Shown here: in pieces, positions 1 through 7,658 of the stretch
Position numbering within the stretch: the stretch's first letter is position 1
Layout of the letters: every line of letters starts with the position of its first letter
Source: Streptomyces fumanus
GTDB taxonomy: Bacteria > Actinomycetota > Actinomycetes > Streptomycetales > Streptomycetaceae
Assembly (NCBI RefSeq): GCF_014655295.1
Contig: NZ_BNBI01000012.1
Location: 186,001 to 250,000 of the forward strand
Reading direction: 5' to 3'
DNA: 64,000 nt
The notes under the pieces: generated by a model
Seen by the model: only the letters and a program-made list of their open reading frames with translations
What the model was told of the DNA's origin: nothing
The model's database searches: none
Program-made: the position numbers and the translations under genes

Positions 1-179
1 GAGAGCGGGGCGTACGGGACGAGCTGGCCGTCGTGCCAGCCGCGGCCCTCGGTCCACTTGATCGTCACCATGTGGTCGGTGAAGTGGCGGCCGAACCCGG
101 GGTGGGCCAGGATCGCCTCCCGCTCCCCGGCGGAGAGCGGGTGGGCGGACGGCTTGAGCTCGATCGTGGGCGTCGTCAT
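1..179 (-). CDS. ilvE: Branched-chain amino acid aminotransferase, N-terminal part (cut by window edge)
   Basis: Only the first 59 codons are inside the window. The reading starts MTTPTIELKPSAHPLSAGER and continues through HPGFGRHFTDHMVTIKWTEG, the conserved N-terminus of actinobacterial class IV branched-chain aminotransferases. These enzymes transfer the amino group from glutamate to the 2-oxo acids in the last step of Leu, Ile and Val synthesis. The start ATG at 179 lies 11 nt after a GAAGGA ribosome binding site. leuB lies 240 nt away on the same strand, so the two are neighbours in the branched-chain pathway, but a strong hairpin separates them. The catalytic lysine is outside the window. 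Confidence 0.85.
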   Translation of the reverse strand, partial: MTTPTIELKPSAHPLSAGEREAILAHPGFGRHFTDHMVTIKWTEGRGWHDGQLVPYAPL

Positions 180-370
180 CAGTTGGGTGTCCTTCACCGG
201 TTGTAGTGACGGGCCGCGCTCACGCCAGTACTGCCAGTGGCCAGTGCCAGGACGTCCGAGCTTTCCCTCGTCCCGCGGCTCCGCGTTCGATTATCGCAAG
301 GGGAGCACGCGGAAGAAATCGGCGTGAAAGCGGCTCAGGGGAAGATGGTCGCACCCGGCGGGGACATGCG

Positions 371-402
371 GAAGCCGCCGGGTGTCGTGACCCGGCGGCT
401 TC
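371..402 (-). terminator. Intrinsic terminator-like hairpin after leuB
   Basis: A perfect 13-bp inverted repeat (371-383 with 390-402, 6-nt loop) begins 18 nt downstream of the leuB stop codon. There is no U-tract, which is common for Streptomyces terminators. It separates leuB from ilvE. Confidence 0.65.
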
Positions 403-419
403 GCTGCGGAACCGACGGA

Positions 420-1463
420 TCAGCCGGCTACGCGTACGGCGAGGGCGTCGCCGATCTCGGAGGTGGAGCGGGCGGGCTTGCCGACGCGCTCGGCGAGGTC
501 GGCGGCGACCGCCTCCTCGATCCGGGTCGCCTCGGCCTCGTGGCCGAGGTGGCGCAGCAGCAGGGCGACGGAGAGCACGGTGGCGCTGGGGTCGGCCTTG
601 CCCTGGCCGGCGATGTCGGGCGCGGAGCCGTGCACCGGCTCGAACATCGAGGGGTACTCGCCGGACGGGTTGATGTTCCCGCTGGCGGCGACGCCGATGC
701 CGCCGGAGACGGCCGCGGCGAGGTCGGTGATGATGTCGCCGAACAGGTTGTCGGTGACGATGACGTCGAACCGCTCGGGCTGGGTGACCAGGTAGATGGT
801 GGCCGCGTCGACGTGCATGTACTCGGTGCTGACCTCGGGGAACTCCTCGGCCACCCGGTTGAAGACGTTCGTCCACAGGTGGCCCGCGAAGGTCAGCACG
901 TTGTTCTTGTGGATCAGCGCGAGCTTCTTGCGGGGGCGGGCCTGGGCGCGGGCGAAGGCGTCGCGGACCACCCGCTCGACCCCGTAGGCGGTGTTGACGG
1001 AGACCTCGGTGGCGACCTCGTGGGGCGTGCCCTTGCGGATCGTGCCGCCGTTGCCGGTGTACGGGCCCTCGGTGCCCTCGCGGACCACGACGAAGTCGAT
1101 GACCGGCTCGCCCTTCAGCGGCGTGGCCACGCCGGGCAGCAGCTTGCTGGGCCGCAGGTTGACGTGGTGGTCGAAGGCGAAGCGGAGCTTGAGCAGGAAG
1201 CCGCGCTCCAGGACGCCGGAGGGCACCGACGGGTCGCCGATGGCGCCGAGCAGGATGGCGTCGTGCCGCTTGAGGGCGTCGAGGTCGGCGTCGGTGAGGG
1301 TCTCACCGGTCGCGTGGTAGCGGCGGGCGCCGAAGTCGTACTCCTTGGTCTCCAGCTTCACATCCTGCGGGAGGACGGCGGAGAGGACCTTGAGACCTTC
1401 GGCCACGACCTCCTGGCCGATGCCGTCGCCGGGAATGACTGCGAGATCGATGCTGCGAGACAT
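420..1463 (-). CDS. leuB: 3-isopropylmalate dehydrogenase
   Basis: 347 aa, normal length for the actinobacterial enzyme. It starts MSRSIDLAVIPGDGIGQEVV, the isocitrate/isopropylmalate dehydrogenase N-terminus, and carries the substrate-binding stretch VVREGTEGPYTGNGG and the metal-binding region VTDNLFGDIITDLAAAV, then GSAPDIAGQG and the NAD-binding end. It oxidises and decarboxylates 3-isopropylmalate in the cytosol in leucine synthesis. The ATG at 1463 was chosen because upstream codons lack similarity and AGGGTG precedes it; the reading frame stays open further upstream only because of high GC. A divergent phosphatase gene lies upstream. Confidence 0.95.
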   Translation of the reverse strand: MSRSIDLAVIPGDGIGQEVVAEGLKVLSAVLPQDVKLETKEYDFGARRYHATGETLTDADLDALKRHDAILLGAIGDPSVPSGVLERGFLLKLRFAFDHHVNLRPSKLLPGVATPLKGEPVIDFVVVREGTEGPYTGNGGTIRKGTPHEVATEVSVNTAYGVERVVRDAFARAQARPRKKLALIHKNNVLTFAGHLWTNVFNRVAEEFPEVSTEYMHVDAATIYLVTQPERFDVIVTDNLFGDIITDLAAAVSGGIGVAASGNINPSGEYPSMFEPVHGSAPDIAGQGKADPSATVLSVALLLRHLGHEAEATRIEEAVAADLAERVGKPARSTSEIGDALAVRVAG

Positions 1464-1501
1464 GTCGCGCACCCTACTCCCCGTCCCATGGGATGACACA
1501 G

Positions 1502-1529
1502 GCCGTCCGGCATTCGGACGGCGGTTTTT
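1502..1529 (+). terminator. Hairpin plus T-tract between divergent genes
   Basis: GCCGTCCG (1502-1509) pairs with CGGACGGC (1515-1522) over a 5-nt loop and is followed by GGTTTTT on the plus strand. It looks like a rho-independent terminator pointing toward the phosphatase gene at 1593, although no plus-strand gene lies upstream. It could act as an attenuator in the phosphatase 5' leader or end a short antisense transcript of leuB. Confidence 0.5.
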
Positions 1530-1592
1530 CGTCGGCGGGCGTTCACCCGTTCGCCGGGCGGGTGTTGGCGGGCGGCGGGAAGTCCTTGGGGC

Positions 1593-3152
1593 ATGGAGAT
1601 CCCCGACTTCGGCGTCCCGCCCGAGCTGGCGCGCCGGATGAGCATGGCGGAGCGGTACGAGTATCTGCGGGACCGGCTGACCCGCCGGCGGGCGCTGGTG
1701 ACGGCGGGCGCGGTGGCCGGCGGGCTGCTGACCGGGTGTTCCGGCGGCAGCGGGACCCGGGTGGCGCGGCCGGCGCCGCCCGCGTCGGTGACGGTGTCGG
1801 GGGCGGGTCTGGCGCCGTTCGGCCGTCATCTCGCCTTCGGCGCGGACCCGATGCGGCAGATGCGGGTCTCCTGGCAGGTGCCGCTGCCGGTGCGCCGCCC
1901 GTACCTCCGGGTGGGAGTGCGCCCCGATGAACTGAGCCGGCGCATTCCGGCGGAGGTCCGCGCGCTGCGCACTCCGGCGCTTCAGGGGGCGCGTCCGGCC
2001 GTGGAGCAGTATTACTGCCATGTCGCGCTGGACGGGCTGCGCCCCGGCACGACGTACTACTACGGCGTCGGCCACGACGGCTTCGACCCGGCGGCGGCAC
2101 CGCACCGCGCCACCGTCACGCCCTTCCGTACCGCGCCGGCGGCCCCGGAGCGGTTCGTGTTCACCGCCTTCGGCGACCAGGGCGTCGGCCCCGACGCGGC
2201 CGGCAACAACGGCGCGCTGCTACGCCGGGCACCCGCCTTCCACCTGCACGCGGGCGACATCTGCTACGCGGACGACAAGGGGCAGGGCAAGGCGTCGGAC
2301 CTGTACGACGCACGGCAGTGGGACCGGTTCCTGCGGCAGACCGAGCCGGTGGCACGGTCGGTGCCGTGGATGGTGACGACCGGCAACCACGACATGGAGG
2401 CGTGGTACTCACCCGACGGCTACGGCGGCCAGCTCGCCCGGTTCGCCCTGCCGGACAACGGCGTCGACCCGCGCACGGCACCGGGCGTGTACGCCTTCCG
2501 GTACGGCAACGTGGGGGTGGTGGCGCTGGACGCCAACGACGTGTCGTACGAGATCCGCGCCAACCTCGGGGTCACCGGCGGCCGGCAGACCCGCTGGCTG
2601 GCGCGGACGCTGGCGAAGCTGCGGGCGGCGGACGGCATCGACTTCGTCGTCGTCTTCTTCCACCACTGCGCGTACTCCACCTCGACGCACGCCTCGGACG
2701 GCGGGGTGCGGGCCGCGTGGGAGCCGCTGTTCACCGAGCACCGGGTGGACCTGGTGATCAACGGGCACAACCACGTCTACGAGCGGACGGACGCGCTCCG
2801 CGGCGGCGAGGTCGGCCGGGCCGTCCCCATCGGCGGGTCCACCGACCCGGCCCGGGACGGCACGGTCTACGTCACCGCGGGCGGCGGCGGCCGGGAGCTG
2901 TACGGCTTCCCGGCGGGCGTGCCGGAGAGCTACGCGGGCCACCCGGCCGACCGGGAGTCGGTCGACAGCTTCCGCTGGAACCGGTCCGGGCACCGCACGG
3001 CCGAGACCGTGACGTGGTCCCGGGTGCGCTACCGGGGCTTCTCCTACCTCGCGGTGGAGGCGGAGGCGGGCGCCGCGCCGACGCTGAGGGTGTCGGCGCT
3101 GACCCCGGCCGGGGAGCGCGTCGACCACTTCGAGGTGCGGCGCGGCGGGTGA
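1593..3152 (+). CDS. Secreted purple acid phosphatase-like metallophosphoesterase (Tat lipoprotein)
   Basis: 519 aa. Residues 31-49 give three arginines, a hydrophobic stretch and a lipobox ending LLTGC (Cys49), so it is probably exported by Tat and lipid-anchored outside the cell. Residues about 65-180 resemble the fibronectin-like N-terminal domain of purple acid phosphatases. The catalytic domain has GDQ at 194-196, GD..Y at 221-225, GNHD at 264-267, HH at 356-357 and GHNHVYER at 391-398, the usual metal-ligand blocks. It should hydrolyse phosphate esters; the natural substrate is unknown. It is divergent from leuB and not clearly part of an operon. Confidence 0.88.
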   Translation: MEIPDFGVPPELARRMSMAERYEYLRDRLTRRRALVTAGAVAGGLLTGCSGGSGTRVARPAPPASVTVSGAGLAPFGRHLAFGADPMRQMRVSWQVPLPVRRPYLRVGVRPDELSRRIPAEVRALRTPALQGARPAVEQYYCHVALDGLRPGTTYYYGVGHDGFDPAAAPHRATVTPFRTAPAAPERFVFTAFGDQGVGPDAAGNNGALLRRAPAFHLHAGDICYADDKGQGKASDLYDARQWDRFLRQTEPVARSVPWMVTTGNHDMEAWYSPDGYGGQLARFALPDNGVDPRTAPGVYAFRYGNVGVVALDANDVSYEIRANLGVTGGRQTRWLARTLAKLRAADGIDFVVVFFHHCAYSTSTHASDGGVRAAWEPLFTEHRVDLVINGHNHVYERTDALRGGEVGRAVPIGGSTDPARDGTVYVTAGGGGRELYGFPAGVPESYAGHPADRESVDSFRWNRSGHRTAETVTWSRVRYRGFSYLAVEAEAGAAPTLRVSALTPAGERVDHFEVRRGG

Positions 3153-3162
3153 GCGCGGCGGC

Positions 3163-3294
3163 TCAGTGACCGGTGGCGCCGCCGTTGTCCCGGCGGTCCA
3201 GGGCGCGCTGGAGGGCGGCGGCGGCGTTCTTCCGGTCGGTGTCGCTGGTACGGGAGAGGTGACGGACGCGGCGGCGGTCGGTCGTCTCGGCCAT
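3163..3294 (-). CDS. Small basic protein, 43 aa, unknown function
   Basis: A 43-codon frame starting MAETTDRRRVRHLSRTSDTD and ending RRDNGGATGH. The protein is rich in Arg and Asp, has no membrane segment and resembles small conserved Streptomyces hypothetical proteins I have seen at this locus. It lies 10 nt from the convergent phosphatase stop, with no terminator between them, so the two mRNAs probably overlap at their 3' ends. No function can be inferred. Base composition is like its neighbours. Confidence 0.6.
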   Translation of the reverse strand: MAETTDRRRVRHLSRTSDTDRKNAAAALQRALDRRDNGGATGH

Positions 3295-3534
3295 GGGAAT
3301 CGACTCCTTCGGCACACGGGAGCTCGGAAGCGGATTGCGAGACGCCGGAAGGGGCGGGGAGCGTACCGGCCGCAGGGGTCACCTGCGCGGGGCCGGGCTC
3401 ACCACGCCGTTCGCTGGATGCTGCGAGACGTTCGGCTCCTACAAAGCTAAGCGAGGAGCGCGCTCGTGTCTCCACAATTACTCGGACTTCCTACTATCTG
3501 AGACGGCGACCCCGGCCGCACCCCCGCGACCTGC
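3295..3534. other. Non-coding stretch upstream of the small ORF
   Basis: About 240 nt without a convincing gene. The segment around 3440-3505 is clearly more AT-rich than its surroundings and probably holds the promoter of the 43-aa gene on the minus strand, but I cannot assign -35 and -10 boxes with confidence. Confidence 0.35.
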
Positions 3535-3578
3535 GAAAAGACGGACGGGCCAGGTCGGGGGGTGACCTGGCCCGTCCG
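3535..3578 (-). terminator. Rho-independent terminator after pruA
   Basis: A perfect 15-bp stem (3542-3556 with 3564-3578, 7-nt loop) is followed on the minus strand by TCTTTTCG. It begins 15 nt past the pruA stop and would end the proline-degradation transcript. Confidence 0.85.
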
Positions 3579-3592
3579 GCGCGGGGTGGGCG

Positions 3593-5224
3593 TCAGCCCA
3601 TGTGCGGGTAGCGGTAGTCGGTCGGCGGGACCAGCGTCTCCTTGATGGCGCGGGTCAGGGTCCAGCGCATCAGGTTCTGCGGGGCGCCGGCCTTGTCGTT
3701 GGTGCCGGAGGCCCGGCCGCCGCCGAAGGGCTGCTGGCCGACGACGGCACCGGTCGACTTGTCGTTGATGTAGAAGTTGCCGGCCGCGTAGCGCAGCTTC
3801 TCCATCGTGTAGGCCGCCGCCGCGCGGTCGTTGGCGATGACCGAGCCGGTGAGCGCGTAGTCCGACACCGACTCCATCTGGGTCAGCATCTCGTCGTACT
3901 TCTCGTCGTCGTAGACGTACACCGCGAGGATCGGGCCGAAGTACTCGGTGGTGAAGACCTCGTTCTCCGGGTCGGTGCACTCGATGACGGTCGGGCGGAC
4001 GAAGTAGCCGACCGAGTCGTCGTAGGAGCCGCCGGCCACGATGGTGCAGGCCGGGTCGGCCGCGGCGCGGTCGATGGCGGCCTTGTTCTTGGCGAAGGCG
4101 CGCTCGTCGATGACGGCGCCGATGAAGTTCGACAGGTCGGTGACGTCACCCATGGCGATGCCGTCGACCTCGGCCGCGAACTCCTCCTTGAAGCCGTCGT
4201 TCCAGATGGACGCCGGGATGTACGCGCGGGAGGTCGCCGAGCACTTCTGGCCCTGGTACTCGAAGGCACCGCGGGTCAGCGCCGTCTTGAGCACCGCGCG
4301 GTCGGCCGACGGGTGGGCGACCACGAAGTCCTTGCCGCCGGTCTCGCCGACCAGGCGCGGGTAGGTGCGGTACTTCTCGATGTTGTTGCCGACCGTCTTC
4401 CACAGGTGCTGGAAGGTCTTGGTCGAGCCGGTGAAGTGGATGCCGGCCAGGTCGCGGTGGTTCAGGGCGACCTCGGAGACCTCCAGGCCGTCGCCGGTGA
4501 CGAGGTTGATGACGCCCTTGGGCAGCCCCGCCTCCTCCAGCAGCTCCATCATCAGCACGGCGGCGTGCGTCTGGGTCGGGGACGGCTTCCAGACCACCAC
4601 GTTGCCCATCAGGGCCGGGGCGGTGGGCAGGTTGGCGGCGATGGCCGTGAAGTTGAACGGCGTGATCGCGTAGACGAAGCCCTCCAGCGGGCGGTGGTCC
4701 AGCCGGTTCCAGACGCCCGGGGCGTTGGCCGGGGGCTGCTCGGCGAGGATCTGCCGGGCGTAGGAGACGTTGAACCGCCAGAAGTCGACCAGCTCGCAGG
4801 GGGTGTCGATCTCGGCCTGCTGGGCGGTCTTGGACTGGCCGAGCATGGTGGAGGCGGCCAGCGTCTCGCGCCACGGGCCGGACAGCAGCTCGGCGGCGCG
4901 CAGGATGATCGCCGCGCGGTCGTCGAAGGACATCGCCCGCCAGGCGGGGGCCGCGGCGAGGGCGGCGTCGATGGCATCCCGGGCGTCCTGCTGGGTGGCG
5001 TTGCCGTACGTGCCCAGGCGGGCCTTGTGGTTGTGCGGCTGGACGACGTCGAAGCGCTCACCGCCGCCCATCCGCTTCTCGCCGCCGATGGTGCAGGGCA
5101 GGTCGATCGGGTTCTCGGCCAGCTCCTTGAGTTTGGCCTCCAGCCGGGCGCGCTCGGGCGAGCCGGGGGCGTAGCCGTGCACCGGCTCGTTGACGGGGGT
5201 GGGGACCTGGGTCACAGCGTCCAT
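3593..5224 (-). CDS. pruA: L-glutamate gamma-semialdehyde (delta-1-pyrroline-5-carboxylate) dehydrogenase
   Basis: 543 aa, the usual length for the stand-alone enzyme. It has the aldehyde dehydrogenase fold with ITPFNFTAI near 187, the catalytic glutamate in VGETGGKD (Glu294) and the nucleophilic cysteine in YQGQKCSA (Cys328), and ends with QPFGGGRASGTNDKAG. It oxidises glutamate semialdehyde to glutamate with NAD, the second step of proline degradation. It follows the proline dehydrogenase gene by 45 nt on the same strand and they are surely cotranscribed, so the two half-reactions carried by PutA in enterobacteria are split here. Confidence 0.96.
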   Translation of the reverse strand: MDAVTQVPTPVNEPVHGYAPGSPERARLEAKLKELAENPIDLPCTIGGEKRMGGGERFDVVQPHNHKARLGTYGNATQQDARDAIDAALAAAPAWRAMSFDDRAAIILRAAELLSGPWRETLAASTMLGQSKTAQQAEIDTPCELVDFWRFNVSYARQILAEQPPANAPGVWNRLDHRPLEGFVYAITPFNFTAIAANLPTAPALMGNVVVWKPSPTQTHAAVLMMELLEEAGLPKGVINLVTGDGLEVSEVALNHRDLAGIHFTGSTKTFQHLWKTVGNNIEKYRTYPRLVGETGGKDFVVAHPSADRAVLKTALTRGAFEYQGQKCSATSRAYIPASIWNDGFKEEFAAEVDGIAMGDVTDLSNFIGAVIDERAFAKNKAAIDRAAADPACTIVAGGSYDDSVGYFVRPTVIECTDPENEVFTTEYFGPILAVYVYDDEKYDEMLTQMESVSDYALTGSVIANDRAAAAYTMEKLRYAAGNFYINDKSTGAVVGQQPFGGGRASGTNDKAGAPQNLMRWTLTRAIKETLVPPTDYRYPHMG

Positions 5225-5269
5225 GGGTTCCGTAACTCCTTGATGTGAGCGGTGTTGCGAGCGGGCGGC

Positions 5270-6196
5270 TCAGCCCTTGGTGACCATCGAGCGCGCGAAG
5301 AACCGGAGGTTCGCCGGCTTCTCCGCCAGACGGCGCATGAAGTAGCCGTACCAGTCGGTGCCGTAGGCGGTGTAGACGCGCATGCGGTGGCCCTCCGCGG
5401 CCAGCCGCAGGTGCTCCTCGCCGCGGATGCCGTACAGCATCTGGAACTCGTACTCGTCGAGCTTGCGGCCGGCCCGGTGGGCGAGTTCCTGGGCGATGCT
5501 GATCAGACGCGGGTCGTGCGACCCGATCATCGGGTAGCCGTCGCCCTCCATCAGCGTCTTCAGGATGCGGACGTACGCCTTGTCGATCTCGTGCTTCTGC
5601 TGGTAGGCGACCTCGGCGGGCTCCTTGTAGGCGCCCTTCACCAACCGTACGCGGCTGCCGGCGGCGGCGAGGCGGCGCGCGTCGGCCTCGGTACGGAACA
5701 GGTACGCCTGGATCACGCAGCCGGTCTGGGGGAAGTCCTTCCGCAGTTCCTCGTGGATGGCGAACATCGAGTCGAGGGTGGTGTGGTCCTCGGCGTCCAG
5801 GGTGACCGTGGTGCCGATGGCGGCGGCGGCCTCGACGACCGGACGGACGTTCCGCAGCGCCAGCTCGTGGCCGCCGTCCAGCGCCTGGCCGAACATCGAC
5901 AGCTTCACGGACATCTCCGCGCGGGTGCCCAGGTCGAGCGGCCTGAGCCGGTCGATCAGCTCCAGGTAGGCGTCGCGGGCGGCCTCGGCCTGCTCGGGGG
6001 TGGTGATGTCCTCGCCGACGACGTCCATCGTCAGCTCCAGGCCCCGGTCGGTGAGATCGCGGACGATGGGGACGATCTCGTCGACGTTCTCACCGGGGAT
6101 GAAGCGGTCCACGACCTGCTTGGTCACGGGAGCCGCCGAGACCAGACGTCGCATCCGGTCGCTGCGCGACGCGGCGAGAATCACGGGACCCAGCAC
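5270..6196 (-). CDS. Proline dehydrogenase
   Basis: 308 aa, a monofunctional FAD enzyme of the PutA TIM-barrel family. It contains VTLDAEDHTTLDSMF, RLVKGAYKEP and a C-terminal block with EYEFQMLYGIRGEEHLRL, all typical of the proline-binding barrel. It oxidises proline to pyrroline-5-carboxylate and passes electrons to the respiratory chain. A GTG at 6196 with GGAGG five bases upstream is the start. It is first gene of a two-gene operon with pruA and lies divergent from a PucR-type regulator that probably controls it. Confidence 0.95.
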   Translation of the reverse strand: MLGPVILAASRSDRMRRLVSAAPVTKQVVDRFIPGENVDEIVPIVRDLTDRGLELTMDVVGEDITTPEQAEAARDAYLELIDRLRPLDLGTRAEMSVKLSMFGQALDGGHELALRNVRPVVEAAAAIGTTVTLDAEDHTTLDSMFAIHEELRKDFPQTGCVIQAYLFRTEADARRLAAAGSRVRLVKGAYKEPAEVAYQQKHEIDKAYVRILKTLMEGDGYPMIGSHDPRLISIAQELAHRAGRKLDEYEFQMLYGIRGEEHLRLAAEGHRMRVYTAYGTDWYGYFMRRLAEKPANLRFFARSMVTKG

Positions 6197-6346
6197 GGGG
6201 CACCTCCACTTGCGAAAACACAGGCTCTGCCACCGTGAAACCTAGGGACTGCTCCGATCCTCGGCCATCGACACCTGTCACGCATCCGTGCCGCGGATCT
6301 CAGACAGATGTATGAAGGCCGGTGGAGTGTGCGCGAGAATGTCCGG
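6197..6346. promoter_or_regulatory. Divergent promoter region, proline catabolism genes / PucR-type regulator
   Basis: The shared upstream region of the proline dehydrogenase gene and the regulator. A TAGGTT hexamer on the minus strand near 6239-6244, about 45 nt before the GTG, fits a Streptomyces -10 box; no good -35 is visible. This is where a local regulator would bind, but I see no clear palindrome. Confidence 0.35.
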
Positions 6347-7570
6347 GTGACGTCGGATTTCAGGGGTGACTACCAGGAGCTGGTCGACGAGATCTCGGAA
6401 CTGCTGGGCGCCCCCGCGACCCTGGAGAACCGCGACTTCGGGCTGATCGCCTTCGGCGCGTACGACAGCGAGGGCGACCTCGATCCGTCGGCGCTGGACC
6501 CGGTCCGGGCCCGCTCGATCCTGACCCGGCGCTCCACCCCGGCGGTCCGCGCCTGGTTCGAGGGCTTCGGCATCACCCGGGCGACCGGCCCGGTCCGCAT
6601 CCCGCCCACCCCGGAGGCGGGCGTCCACCGGGGCCGGATCTGCCTGCCGGTACGGCACCGGGGCGTCGTCCTCGGCTATGTCTGGCTGCTGGACACCGAC
6701 CCCGGCCCCACCGGGCGCCAGCTCGCCGCGGCCATGGACGTCACCGCCCGGATCGGCGCGCTGCTCGCCGACGAGGCCCAGCACGGCGCCGACCTCAGCC
6801 GCGAGCTGCGGGCCGTGCTCACCGCCGGGGACACCTGGCAGCGGGACCTGGCCGTCACGGAACTGCGCGGCGCCCTCGGCCCCCGCGCCGAGGTCCCGCA
6901 CACCCTGGTCTGCGTCGCCCCCTGGCCCTCCGCCGACCCCGACGACGCGCCGAGCGTGCGTACGGTGCCGGGGGCGGCGGCGCTGTGCACCCTGCCCTGG
7001 GGACCGGCGGCGCACGCCCTGGCCCTGCTGATCCGGCTGCGCTCCGCCGACACCCCGGCCCCGGCGATCACGGCGGCGACCCGGCTGCTGGAACGGGCCG
7101 GCGGCCTCGGCGGGACACCGCACGGCACCGCCGCGACCGGGGCCGCCGCCGGGGTCGCCACCGCCCGGACCGGGCTGGCGGAGCTGGGGGCGGCCTGGCG
7201 GGAGGCGTCCGCCGCCGCGCGGGCGGCGCTCGCGGAGCCCCGGTTCGGCCCGGTGGCGCAGTGGGCGTCGATCGGCCCGTACCGTCTGCTGACCGCGCTG
7301 CCCCCGGGGGCCGCGCACGACCCCGCCGTACGGTCCCTGCTCTCCCCCGCCCACCGCGAGCTGGCCCGCACCGCCGAGGTCTACCTCGACCACGCCGGCC
7401 AGGCGGGCCGCACGGCCGCGGCCCTCGGCGTGCACCGCCAGACCCTGTACTACCGCCTCGCCCGCGTCGAGCAGCTCACCGGCCTCGACCTGGACGACGG
7501 CGAACACCGCCTGCTGCTGCACATGACCCTCAAGGCGCACCGCCTGGGGCCCGGTCCGGGCAGGCCGTGA
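6347..7570 (+). CDS. PucR-family transcriptional regulator, probable regulator of proline catabolism
   Basis: About 407 aa from the GTG at 6347 (an ATG at 6308 is in frame but has no ribosome binding site; GTG at 6329 is another option). The C-terminus, AAALGVHRQTLYYRLARVEQ onward, is the PucR/CdaR-type helix-turn-helix; the middle is the usual degenerate sensor region. It is transcribed away from the proline dehydrogenase-pruA operon from a 150-nt shared region, the classical arrangement of a local activator responding to proline. That regulatory role is inferred from position. The gene converges on serA. Confidence 0.85.
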   Translation: MTSDFRGDYQELVDEISELLGAPATLENRDFGLIAFGAYDSEGDLDPSALDPVRARSILTRRSTPAVRAWFEGFGITRATGPVRIPPTPEAGVHRGRICLPVRHRGVVLGYVWLLDTDPGPTGRQLAAAMDVTARIGALLADEAQHGADLSRELRAVLTAGDTWQRDLAVTELRGALGPRAEVPHTLVCVAPWPSADPDDAPSVRTVPGAAALCTLPWGPAAHALALLIRLRSADTPAPAITAATRLLERAGGLGGTPHGTAATGAAAGVATARTGLAELGAAWREASAAARAALAEPRFGPVAQWASIGPYRLLTALPPGAAHDPAVRSLLSPAHRELARTAEVYLDHAGQAGRTAAALGVHRQTLYYRLARVEQLTGLDLDDGEHRLLLHMTLKAHRLGPGPGRP

Positions 7571-7574
7571 GAGT

Positions 7575-7650
7575 CAGCTCGTCCGGCGCTTGAGGACGGG
7601 GCCCGTCCGGGGCCGGAAGCGGGGGCCCGGGGGCAGGGGCCCCCGGACCG
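7575..7650. repeat. Streptomyces-type intergenic repeat with hairpin, convergent spacer
   Basis: The segment with CTCGTCCGGCGCTTGAGGAC followed by GGGGCCCGTCC and a G-rich/C-rich hairpin (GGGGGCCCGGGGG... GGGGCCCCCGG, about 7620-7646) matches an element I recognise as recurring between Streptomyces genes. It lies between the convergent regulator and serA and is likely a bidirectional terminator. Confidence 0.5.
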
Positions 7651-7658
7651 GCGGCCAC

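Noticed and set aside
237..1496. 419-aa plus-strand reading frame over leuB
   Set aside because: It is an antisense frame kept open by high GC; it overlaps leuB fully and shows only Val/Gly/Ala/Asp-rich low-complexity sequence.
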